Origin: an uncultured Ruminococcus sp.
GTDB lineage: Bacteria > Bacillota > Clostridia > Oscillospirales > CAG-272
NCBI GenBank assembly: GCA_902796505.1
Contig: CADBPA010000229.1
Span: 1-16,008 of the forward strand
Length of the DNA: 16,008 nucleotides
Direction of reading: 5' to 3'
How positions within the stretch are numbered: the stretch's first letter is position 1; each line of letters opens with the position of its first letter. The notes under the pieces were generated by a model. It was not told the DNA's origin and did not search any database. It saw nothing but the letters and a program-made list of their open reading frames with translations. This document shows, in pieces, positions 1 to 7,463 of this stretch. The position numbers were made by a program, and so were the translations under genes.

Positions 1-826
1 ATTTTTCGGGGATCTGTTCAATGCGGTCGGCGGCGGCTTCGAGGAAATCTCCCTCGAAAAGCTCGATGACGCCGTTGTCGCAGAGCGAGGCGGTCTGCGG
101 ATCGATCGGGAGTTTTGCAAGAACGGGGATCGCGTAGTTTGCGGCGAGTTCCTCCACCCGGCTGTTGCCGAACGGATGGATCACGCGCCCGCAGTCCGGG
201 CATTTCAGATAGCTGAAATTTTCCACGAGACCGAGAACGTTGACGTTCATCATATTCGCCATATTGATCGCCTTTCCGACGATCATCCCGACCAGCTCCT
301 GCGGACTCGTCACGATGACGACTGCGTCAAGGGGGATGCTCTGAAAGACGGTCAGAGGCACGTCTCCGGTTCCGGGAGGCATATCGACGAACATATAGTC
401 TACTTCATCCCAGAACACGTCGGACCAGAACTGCTTGACCGTTCCGGCGATCACCGGGCCGCGCCAGACGACCGGCTTGGTCTCCTCGTCCATCAGAAGA
501 TTGACGCTCATTACTTCGATCCCGGTTTTGGTGACGGCGGGGATCATACCGTTTTCGCCGCCGTAGACCGTTCCGACCGAAAGCCCGAAGGATTTCGGGA
601 TCGAGGGACCGGTGATGTCGGCGTCGAGGATCGCGGTCTTATAACCGCGGCGGCGCATCGTGACGGCGAGCATCGAGGTGACGAGCGATTTTCCGACGCC
701 GCCCTTTCCGCTGACCACGCCGATCACGTGCTTGATTTTGCTTGCCTTGTTCTGCGGCTCGAACGGGATCTTGCGTTCCGAGCAGTTCTGACCGCAGCTT
801 GAGCAATCGTGTGTGCATTCTGCCAT
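1..826 (-). CDS. mrp: Mrp/NBP35-family Fe-S cluster carrier ATPase (3' end outside window)
   Basis: This is a P-loop ATPase of the Mrp/ApbC/NBP35 family, cytosolic proteins that bind and transfer iron-sulfur clusters to apo-targets. I translated 275 codons from the ATG at 826; the frame is still open at the left edge, so the C-terminus is missing. The deviant Walker A SGKGGVGKS lies at residues 39-47, VWRGP at 120-124, DMPPGTGD at 148-155 and a CPDC pair at 209-212; these last cysteines are the bridging cluster ligands in the family. A cysteine-rich N-terminus (C4, C8, C11, C15) recalls the N-terminal cluster site of eukaryotic NBP35 and, from memory, is common in clostridial versions. The start has a GGAGT ribosome binding site at 833-837, 6 nt away. 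It lies 27 nt after clpE and is probably the third gene of the cvpA-clpE-mrp operon. The family call is firm; the client proteins are unknown. Confidence 0.95.
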   Translation of the reverse strand, partial: MAECTHDCSSCGQNCSERKIPFEPQNKASKIKHVIGVVSGKGGVGKSLVTSMLAVTMRRRGYKTAILDADITGPSIPKSFGLSVGTVYGGENGMIPAVTKTGIEVMSVNLLMDEETKPVVWRGPVIAGTVKQFWSDVFWDEVDYMFVDMPPGTGDVPLTVFQSIPLDAVVIVTSPQELVGMIVGKAINMANMMNVNVLGLVENFSYLKCPDCGRVIHPFGNSRVEELAANYAIPVLAKLPIDPQTASLCDNGVIELFEGDFLEAAADRIEQIPEK

Positions 827-853
827 GATATAACTCCGATAAAAAAGATTTAC

Positions 854-3166
854 TTAAAGATAGGTGGCGTCGAGGTTACCGTCCTTGACCGAGATCGCGA
901 TTGCGGAGACGTGTTCCGCCGCGTGATCGATCAGGATGTTGGCGACTCGGTCCTCCACCTCGCGCTCGATGACGCGCTTCATATTTCTCGCGCCGAATTT
1001 CTCGGAATAGGAGAGATCGGCGATCTTGTCGAGCGCCTCGTCGGTCACCTTGAGGGTGACGTTCTTCTCCGCAAGGCTGTCCGCAAGCAGACCGATCTGC
1101 AGTCTGGCGATCCTGCGGAAATCGGCGCGGTCGAGATGGCGGAAGGTGATGATCTCGTCGATGCGGTTGATGAATTCCGGACGCAGGAAGGAGAAGAGGG
1201 CGCGTTCGGTGCGGTCCTTCGCGAGCGTTTCGCGCTTTTCGGCAAAGCCGGAGATCGAGCTTGACGTCTCGCTGCCGGCGTTGGTCGTCATAATGATGAC
1301 GGTATTTTCAAAATTGACTTCTCTGCCCTGCGCGTCGGTGATATGCCCGTCGTCGAGGATCTGGAGAAGAATATTCAGCACGTCGGGGTGCGCCTTTTCG
1401 ATCTCATCGAACAGGATGACGGCGTAGGGACGGCGGCGGATCTTTTCGGTGAGCTGCCCTGCCTCGTCGTATCCGACGTATCCCGGAGGAGCGCCGATGA
1501 TGCGCGAGACGGCGTGCTTTTCCATAAACTCCGACATATCGAGGCGGATCAGAGATTCGGGCTGTTTGAACAGTTCGTTGGCAAGGACTTTGACTAGCTC
1601 GGTCTTTCCGACGCCGGTCGGTCCGGCAAAGATCATCGAAACCGGACTCTTGCGATAGGATACGCCTGCTCTCTTGCGGCGGACGGCGCGGACAACGGCG
1701 GAGACCGCCTCGTCCTGACCGATGAGTTTTGCGCTGATGCGGTCGTAAAGTCCGGTCAGCTCGCCCACCTCGCCGGCTTTGATATCGGACGCCGGAACGC
1801 CGGTCCAGACTTCGACGACGTTCGCAAGATCCTCCACCGTCAGCTGAAGGTTTGCGATCGTCGGCTTCAGTTCTTCCTGCCGCTGTTCCACGCGCATCTG
1901 CTCGGCTTTGAGATCGGCGAGTTCTTTGTAATTCGATTCGGTCTGCATCTCCGGCTTCTGCATCGAGGCTTCGAGCGCCGCCTGCGCTTCGATCGCCTGC
2001 GCGAGCGTGCGTTCGTTGCGTTTGTATTCGTTGAGTTCCGGCGAATTCAGCGCGGCTTTGGCGCAGGCTTCGTCGATCAGGTCGATCGCTTTATCCGGAA
2101 GAAAGCGGTCGGTAATATAGCGTTCGGAAAGGATGACCGCGCGTTTTGCGACGTCGTCCGAGATCTTCACGCCGTGGAATTTTTCATAGTAGGAGCGGAT
2201 GCCGCGGATGACCGCGACGGTATCATCGATCGACGGCTCGGTCACGGTGATCGGCTGGAAACGGCGTTCGAGCGCGCTGTCCTTCTCGATGAATTTGCGG
2301 TATTCTTTCAGCGTCGTTGCGCCGATGACCTGGATCTCGCCTCTGGAAAGGGCGGGCTTCAGCATATTGGCGGCGGACATCGAGCCTTCCGAATCGCCCG
2401 CCCCGACGATGTTATGGACCTCGTCGATCATCAGGATGACGTTCCCGGCAGACTTGACTTCCTTGATGAGGCCGAGAATGCGCTGCTCGAACTGGCCGCG
2501 GAACTGCGTTCCGGCGACAAGGCTGGTCAGATCCAGCATCCAGATCTCGCATTCGCGGAGCCTGTCCGGTACTTTTCCGTCGACGATCCTTTGCGCGAGC
2601 GCTTCGGCGATCGCCGTTTTTCCGACGCCCGGTTCGCCGATCAGGCAGGGATTGTTCTTCTGCCGGCGGCAGAGGATCTGGATCACGCGGTCGAGCTCTT
2701 TATCGCGCCCGACAATGCGGTCGATTTTGCCGTTCATGGCCTTCTCGGTCAGATTGGTGCAGTACATCGAGAGGAATTTGCGGGATTCGTCGTTTTTCGG
2801 ATTCCGCTTCGGTTTTTCTTTTTTCGGCTTGTCCGTATCCGCTTCGCTTTGGCTCGGAGTGATGCCGAAACTCGAAAAGAGCTTGCGTATGTCGATCGCC
2901 GGCGCGCCGCCGTCCGGATCTTCGGGATTTTCCCCTTCGGTATCCTGAGCGGCCGTCTCCATCAGCTGGTCCATCTGCTCGGACATATTTTCAATATCCG
3001 AGTCGTTCATGCCCATTTTCCGGAGCATATCTTCGACCGGCTTGATGCCGAGCTCGCGCGCGCAGATCAGACAAAGCCCTTCGGTCACGGTCTTTCCGTT
3101 TTCGTTTTTTGTGACCATCACCGACGCAGGGCGTTTTTTACAACGGGAACACAATTGGATTTGCAT
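854..3166 (-). CDS. clpE: ClpE-type AAA+ unfoldase with N-terminal zinc finger
   Basis: This 770-residue Hsp100 ATPase should unfold proteins and feed them to ClpP. It has no Clp_N repeats. Instead it starts with a zinc finger (C6, C9, C32, C35), then an acidic and then lysine-rich linker (about 60-125), as in ClpE. The first AAA+ module has Walker A GEPGVGKT at 177-184 and Walker B ILMIDE at 244-249. A short middle domain, likely coiled coil, spans about 380-440. The second module has GPTGVGKT at 515-522 and VILFDE at 583-588, followed by a ClpB-type D2 small domain. Length fits ClpE (about 700-750) rather than ClpC (about 810). In the D2 loop the expected ClpP-docking tripeptide (I/L/V)-G-F reads S-G-F at 639-641, preceded by I638. 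The start is supported by AGGTGA at 3173-3178. It sits 19 nt after cvpA. No CtsR operator is visible, although ClpE is classically CtsR-controlled. Confidence 0.93.
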   Translation of the reverse strand: MQIQLCSRCKKRPASVMVTKNENGKTVTEGLCLICARELGIKPVEDMLRKMGMNDSDIENMSEQMDQLMETAAQDTEGENPEDPDGGAPAIDIRKLFSSFGITPSQSEADTDKPKKEKPKRNPKNDESRKFLSMYCTNLTEKAMNGKIDRIVGRDKELDRVIQILCRRQKNNPCLIGEPGVGKTAIAEALAQRIVDGKVPDRLRECEIWMLDLTSLVAGTQFRGQFEQRILGLIKEVKSAGNVILMIDEVHNIVGAGDSEGSMSAANMLKPALSRGEIQVIGATTLKEYRKFIEKDSALERRFQPITVTEPSIDDTVAVIRGIRSYYEKFHGVKISDDVAKRAVILSERYITDRFLPDKAIDLIDEACAKAALNSPELNEYKRNERTLAQAIEAQAALEASMQKPEMQTESNYKELADLKAEQMRVEQRQEELKPTIANLQLTVEDLANVVEVWTGVPASDIKAGEVGELTGLYDRISAKLIGQDEAVSAVVRAVRRKRAGVSYRKSPVSMIFAGPTGVGKTELVKVLANELFKQPESLIRLDMSEFMEKHAVSRIIGAPPGYVGYDEAGQLTEKIRRRPYAVILFDEIEKAHPDVLNILLQILDDGHITDAQGREVNFENTVIIMTTNAGSETSSSISGFAEKRETLAKDRTERALFSFLRPEFINRIDEIITFRHLDRADFRRIARLQIGLLADSLAEKNVTLKVTDEALDKIADLSYSEKFGARNMKRVIEREVEDRVANILIDHAAEHVSAIAISVKDGNLDATYL

Positions 3167-3172
3167 GAAATA

Positions 3173-3178
3173 TCACCT
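3173..3178 (-). promoter_or_regulatory. Ribosome binding site of clpE
   Basis: The minus strand reads AGGTGA, 6 nt before the clpE ATG. It lies wholly within the 19-nt gap after cvpA, so clpE does not depend on cvpA translation for its start, although the two are probably co-transcribed. Confidence 0.7.
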
Positions 3179-3185
3179 TTTTGAA

Positions 3186-3857
3186 TCAAAAACTTAACAG
3201 AAGCTCCAGCGGATCGATCGAGCGGAAGAGCCCATAGACCACGCCCTTCTGGCATTCGATCGCCCATTCGGCTTCGGCAAACGCCGGCAGCGAGACCACC
3301 CACGTGAAGAGCGCACAGAAGAGCCACACGCAGACGATGCCCATCAGCCCGCCCGTCACCGAGCCGAGCGCGCGGTTGAATCCTTTCAGCGGACTGTTTT
3401 TCAGCGAATGGTCGATCACGGCGAGAAGAAGCCGCAAAAGCAGTGAGCAGAGGATGAACAGAAGCACGAACGCGATCGCGATCGAAAGGATCCTCGCAAG
3501 CGGCTCTGCGACCGCCTCGGCGATGAGATGCGCGCTCTCCTCGGTCGTCTCCCCTTCGTAGGCGGAGAGATCGAGATTGCAAAGAGACGCCGCAAATTTG
3601 AGAAGAGACGGCAGATGGTCGATGTCCAGCGTCTCGCACTTCTCTACGAGAAAGTCGGAAACCTGATTGGAGATCGGCGCCTGAACGACCGGCTGGATCA
3701 GATTCGGCCCGATGACCGAACACAAAAGATAAGCAAGAAACCCGGCGCATACGATCCGGATCGGTTTTGCGACCGAGCGCACGAAACCGCGCACCGCGCC
3801 GACGATGAATCCGACGGCGATCGCAAGGCAAAGAAGAATATCAAACGTTGCGGACAT
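3186..3857 (-). CDS. CvpA-family integral membrane protein
   Basis: This 223-residue protein belongs to the CvpA/colicin V production family, inner-membrane proteins whose biochemical role is unsettled. Hydrophobic segments lie at about 5-22, 31-50, 118-142 and 163-190, giving four predicted membrane spans in the usual pattern. The N-terminal stretch, with G-x-VRG-F at about 20-25 followed by basic residues, is typical of the family. A roughly 65-residue hydrophilic stretch (about 53-117) between spans 2 and 3 and a C-terminal tail make it longer than the compact members of about 160-180 residues. The start is well supported: AGGAGG at 3865-3870 lies 7 nt from the ATG, and a strong promoter lies just upstream. 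It is the first gene of an operon with clpE and mrp. The family assignment rests on topology and N-terminal character rather than a catalytic motif. Confidence 0.82.
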   Translation of the reverse strand: MSATFDILLCLAIAVGFIVGAVRGFVRSVAKPIRIVCAGFLAYLLCSVIGPNLIQPVVQAPISNQVSDFLVEKCETLDIDHLPSLLKFAASLCNLDLSAYEGETTEESAHLIAEAVAEPLARILSIAIAFVLLFILCSLLLRLLLAVIDHSLKNSPLKGFNRALGSVTGGLMGIVCVWLFCALFTWVVSLPAFAEAEWAIECQKGVVYGLFRSIDPLELLLSF

Positions 3858-3864
3858 ACATAGA

Positions 3865-3870
3865 CCTCCT
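3865..3870 (-). promoter_or_regulatory. Consensus ribosome binding site of cvpA
   Basis: The minus strand reads a full AGGAGG, 7 nt before the ATG at 3857. With the promoter just upstream it fixes the start and implies a short leader of about 20-25 nt. Confidence 0.85.
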
Positions 3871-3886
3871 CTGATTTTCTGTTTTT

Positions 3887-3915
3887 ATTGTAGCACACCG
3901 CGCGCCGTCTGTCAA
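3887..3915 (-). promoter_or_regulatory. Near-consensus sigma-A promoter for cvpA-clpE-mrp
   Basis: On the minus strand the -35 hexamer TTGACA (3910-3915) is perfect. The spacer is exactly 17 nt (3893-3909), and the -10 hexamer TACAAT (3887-3892) differs from consensus at one base. Transcription should start near 3878-3881, giving a leader of about 22 nt. It is the only complete promoter I can see in the window. No CtsR direct repeat and no CIRCE inverted repeat overlaps it, so constitutive sigma-A expression is the simplest reading. Confidence 0.88.
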
Positions 3916-3965
3916 GAGCGGATCTGCGCGCGTTTATGAACGAAATGTAAATCTTTCGAAAAATT

Positions 3966-6900
3966 TCAGCGCAAAACGACGTTTTTTTCGCCGTAGAGAG
4001 CCGAAAGGCGTTCCAGCACCCGGTCGCTCGGATCCAGGAACAGATTCTTCACGGCACTGTACTTTTTCGTATCCTCGGCGTAAACGGCGACCTCTGCCTC
4101 GCCGGGATTCAGCATGGCGATGCGGTAAAGCGGACGAAGTTTTTCCTCCGATAGCGTCGGGAGCTTGACGAAAAGGCGCTGCGGCTTCGCTGTCTCCGCT
4201 TTTGCGGCGACGTTTCCGTTCGGGATCAGCGCTTCCGCGGAACGGAAGATCAGGCGCGGGACGTCGTCGTCCTCCGCCGAGAGTTTTCCGCTGATCCATA
4301 CGGCGGATTCTTCGCGCAGCAGATCGGCGAATCTTCCGTAACTTTTGGCGAAAACAATGACCTCGATCTCGCCGGAATCGTCCTCCAGCGTCAGAAACGC
4401 CATGGTATCGCCGTTTTTGACGAGCTTGGTCTTTTTCGCGGTGATCATTCCGGCGACGTTGACTTCCACGCCGTCCCGGTATTTGACCGAAAGTTCTTCT
4501 CCGGCCTCTCCGGCAAGCGCGAAATCTTCGCGGATCTGCCCGATCCGGTCGGGCTTTCTGCGTTCGAGATCCTCCGAGAACGCGTCGATCATATGACCGG
4601 AAAAATACATCCCCGAAGCCTCTTTTTCGTAGGTCAGAAGATCGCGCAGTTCATATTCCGGCATTTCGGTGAACCGGTACCCTCCGCTGCCCTGCGTTTC
4701 GGTTGCCGCCGAAAAAAGGTCCATCTGCCCGTACACGTTGTTGCGCGCTTTTTCGTGAACCGAATCGAGCAGAACGACGTAGCAGGAAAGAAGCGTTGCG
4801 CGCGAGTGACCGAGCGAATCGAACACGCCGCATTTGATCATATATTCGAGGGACTTGACGTTGAGATCGGCTTCGCGCATCCGTTCGAGAAATCCGTCAA
4901 AGGTGCGGTAGGAGCCGTTTCTGCGCTCGCGCACGATCGCTTCCGCCACCGGGCGGCCGACGTTGCGGATCGCCATCAGCCCGAAGCGAATGGCACCGTT
5001 TTTGACCGAGAAATCCTCTTCGCTTTCGTTGACGTCCGGCGGGAGGACGCGGACGCCGAGCTTGCCTGCGTCCGCAATATACGAGCGGAGTTTCTGCGCG
5101 TCGGTCAGAACGCTGCTCATCAGGGCGGCGTAGTACTCGGCGGGATGGTGCGCTTTGAGATAAGCCGTGCGGTAGGAAATAATGCCGTAGGCGGTCGCGT
5201 GGCTCTTATTGAAGGCGTAATTGGCGAAGGAGGACATCTCCTCGAAGATCCTTTCCGCGTCCGCCGCCGCGATCCCGTTTTTCGCACATCCTTCGAGAAA
5301 AGCGGTGCGCTCCGCCTCCATCGCGGAGGCTTTCTTCTTCGCCATAGCGCGGCGGACGAGATCGGCGTGCGCGAAGCTGTACCCGGCGAGGATGCGGCAG
5401 ATCTGCATGACCTGCTCCTGATAAACGATACAGCCGTAGGTAACGTCAAGAATGGAAGCGAGCTGCGGGATCGAATAGACGATCGGCTCTTTTCCCTGCT
5501 TGCGGGCGATGAAGGTATTGATCGAATCCATCGGGCCGGGGCGGTAAAGGGCGATGACGGCGATGACGTCCTCAAGCGCGGTCGGGCAAAGCCTTGTCAA
5601 CACCTGCTTGATGCCGCCGGATTCCAGCTGAAATACGCCGTCGGTCCTCGCGTCGGAGAGGAGTTTATAGGTCTCCCTGTCGTCAAACGGTATGGTTTCC
5701 AGATCGAAATCCGGTATGCTCTTGCGGATCATACGAACGGCGTCGTGAATGACCGTCAGATAGCGCAGACCGAGGAAATCGAATTTGACAAGGCCGAGTT
5801 TCGCGTCGGTATTCATATCGAACTGCGTAACGACGCCGGTGCCGCTCGACGAAAGAGGAACGTATTCGTAGGTCGGCTTTTCGGTGATGACCACGCCCGC
5901 CGCGTGTGTGGAGGCGTGGCGAGGCATCCCTTCGAGGCTTTTCGAGATATCGATCAGCCGCCGCACGTCCGCATCGGCCTCGTAAAGGTCGCGCAGCTCC
6001 TTGACTTCCAGCGCCTGATCGAGGGTGACGTCAAGTTTTTGCGGAACGAGCTTCGCCACCGGATCGACCTTTGCGTACGGCATTCCGAGCGCACGCCCGA
6101 CGTCGCGGATCGCGGCTCTCGCCGCAAGCGTACCGAAGGTGACGATCTGGGCGACGTGATCCTCGCCGTACCGGCGTTTGACGTATTCGATGACCTCCTC
6201 GCGCCGTTCGTAGCAGAAATCGATATCGAAATCCGGCATGGAAACGCGCTCCGGGTTCAGAAAACGCTCAAAAAGCAGATCGAAGGCGATCGGATCGACG
6301 TCGGTGATCCCGACGCAGAAAGCGACAAGGCTCGCAGCACCCGAACCGCGTCCGGGTCCGACAGGGATATCGTGGCTTTTCGCATAGCGGACGAAATCGG
6401 CGACGATCAGATAATAGGCGCAAAAGCCCATCCTTTCGATCACCGAGAGTTCGTATTCCATCCGGGCGAGGTATTCTTCTTTCGGATGCAGATCGTAGGA
6501 AAATCTCCCGGCCCGTTCGAGTTTTGCGTAGCCCGCCATGGCGTCCGCGCGGAGTTTTTCGGGATGCGTCAGCCCGTCCTCCGGAACGAAATCCGGCAGA
6601 TACAGTTCGTTGAAGGTGAAATCAAAATTGCACTTTTCGGCGATCTTCACGGTGTTTTCCACAGCGCCCGGAAAGGCGGAAAACAGCGCCTTCATTTCCG
6701 ATGCGGTGCGGAAGTAATACTCGTCGGTCTCAAAGCCGAACGGCCTGCCGTCGGTGATGACGTTGTTGGTCTGAATGCAGAGCAATGTCGCCTGCATATC
6801 GGCGTCGCGGCGTTCGAGATAATGGACGTCGTTCGTCGCGACCATCGGGATACCGCAGCGTTCGGAAAGAATGCGGATCCCATAGGCGACGCGGCGCTCG

Positions 6901-7442
6901 TCGTCGAGACTGTGATTCTGTATTTCGAGATAAAAATCCTCTCCGAAGAGGGCTTTCATTTCGTTCGCGTATTTTTCAGCCTCGTCCATCGCCCCCGAAA
7001 GGATCAGGCGCGGGATCCGCCCGGCAAGGCAGCCGGAGAGCGCGATCAGTCCTTCGTGATGCGACGAGAGCAGTTCCATATCGACGCGCGGCTTCATATA
7101 GAAACCGTCGATAAAGCTCATTGAGACCATATAGGAGAGGTTACGGTAGCCTTCGGCGTTCTTGCAAAGCAGGATCAGATGGTTTCCCGAAGAGTCCTGC
7201 TTCCCTTCCTTGCGCAGTCTGCCGCGTTCGGCGACGTAGACCTCGCAGCCGATGATCGGCTTGACGCCCTTGGCTTTCAGCGCCTCGTAGAATTCGACCG
7301 CGCCGTACATCACGCCGTGATCGGTGATGGCGACGGCGTCCTGACCGTCGGACAGCGCTTTGTCGGCGATATCGCGGATCCTCGTCGCGCCGTCCAGAAG
7401 GCTGTATTCGGTATGCAGATGAAGATGAACGAATTCTCCCAC
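3966..7442 (-). CDS. dnaE: DNA polymerase III subunit alpha (DnaE)
   Basis: This 1158-residue C-family polymerase is the DnaE type; it extends primers at the replication fork, alongside PolC in most Clostridia (PolC is not in this window). The N-terminal PHP domain looks intact: H6-x-H8-x-H10, TDHG at 40-43, E67 and ND-x-H at 204-207. It may therefore bind metals, unlike the degenerate E. coli domain. The palm has GPGRGSG at 362-368, the catalytic pair D406 and D408 in PDFDIDF, and D555 in KFDFLGL. QMDLF at 906-910 matches the canonical beta-clamp motif. An OB-fold spans about 992-1070. The start is GTG (7442), not ATG: AAAGGAG at 7449-7455 is 6 nt away and HLHLH must follow closely. It lies 21 nt after whiA and is the last gene of the long operon. 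No intrinsic terminator is visible after it. Confidence 0.97.
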   Translation of the reverse strand: MGEFVHLHLHTEYSLLDGATRIRDIADKALSDGQDAVAITDHGVMYGAVEFYEALKAKGVKPIIGCEVYVAERGRLRKEGKQDSSGNHLILLCKNAEGYRNLSYMVSMSFIDGFYMKPRVDMELLSSHHEGLIALSGCLAGRIPRLILSGAMDEAEKYANEMKALFGEDFYLEIQNHSLDDERRVAYGIRILSERCGIPMVATNDVHYLERRDADMQATLLCIQTNNVITDGRPFGFETDEYYFRTASEMKALFSAFPGAVENTVKIAEKCNFDFTFNELYLPDFVPEDGLTHPEKLRADAMAGYAKLERAGRFSYDLHPKEEYLARMEYELSVIERMGFCAYYLIVADFVRYAKSHDIPVGPGRGSGAASLVAFCVGITDVDPIAFDLLFERFLNPERVSMPDFDIDFCYERREEVIEYVKRRYGEDHVAQIVTFGTLAARAAIRDVGRALGMPYAKVDPVAKLVPQKLDVTLDQALEVKELRDLYEADADVRRLIDISKSLEGMPRHASTHAAGVVITEKPTYEYVPLSSSGTGVVTQFDMNTDAKLGLVKFDFLGLRYLTVIHDAVRMIRKSIPDFDLETIPFDDRETYKLLSDARTDGVFQLESGGIKQVLTRLCPTALEDVIAVIALYRPGPMDSINTFIARKQGKEPIVYSIPQLASILDVTYGCIVYQEQVMQICRILAGYSFAHADLVRRAMAKKKASAMEAERTAFLEGCAKNGIAAADAERIFEEMSSFANYAFNKSHATAYGIISYRTAYLKAHHPAEYYAALMSSVLTDAQKLRSYIADAGKLGVRVLPPDVNESEEDFSVKNGAIRFGLMAIRNVGRPVAEAIVRERRNGSYRTFDGFLERMREADLNVKSLEYMIKCGVFDSLGHSRATLLSCYVVLLDSVHEKARNNVYGQMDLFSAATETQGSGGYRFTEMPEYELRDLLTYEKEASGMYFSGHMIDAFSEDLERRKPDRIGQIREDFALAGEAGEELSVKYRDGVEVNVAGMITAKKTKLVKNGDTMAFLTLEDDSGEIEVIVFAKSYGRFADLLREESAVWISGKLSAEDDDVPRLIFRSAEALIPNGNVAAKAETAKPQRLFVKLPTLSEEKLRPLYRIAMLNPGEAEVAVYAEDTKKYSAVKNLFLDPSDRVLERLSALYGEKNVVLR

Positions 7443-7448
7443 GGTAGG

Positions 7449-7455
7449 CTCCTTT
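7449..7455 (-). promoter_or_regulatory. Ribosome binding site that fixes the GTG start of dnaE
   Basis: The minus strand reads AAAGGAG, 6 nt before GTG at 7440-7442. It lies wholly in the whiA-dnaE gap, so the non-ATG start has its own strong ribosome site. Confidence 0.8.
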
Positions 7456-7463
7456 CTTCGCGG

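Noticed and set aside
176..802. A 208-codon plus-strand frame opposite mrp
   Set aside because: The minus-strand frame through the same DNA is a clear Mrp ATPase open to the window edge, so this is its shadow.
2174..3184. A 336-codon plus-strand frame opposite clpE, and similar frames opposite recN, nadK, xseA and whiA
   Set aside because: All mirror real genes on the minus strand, show no recognisable motif and have no credible ribosome site. They are composition shadows.
3916..3965. Possible terminator between dnaE and the cvpA promoter
   Set aside because: Only a 5-bp CGAAA/TTTCG stem is visible, with no U-run after it. It is not a convincing intrinsic terminator; read-through or Rho-dependent ending is possible.
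4593..7124. An 843-codon open frame on the plus strand opposite dnaE
   Set aside because: It lies wholly within dnaE, whose motifs are unambiguous. The translation is a low-information His/Asp/Arg-rich shadow with no domain. Long antisense frames arise here because Leu TTA/CTA and Ser TCA codons, which read as stops on the other strand, are rare in this GC-rich genome.
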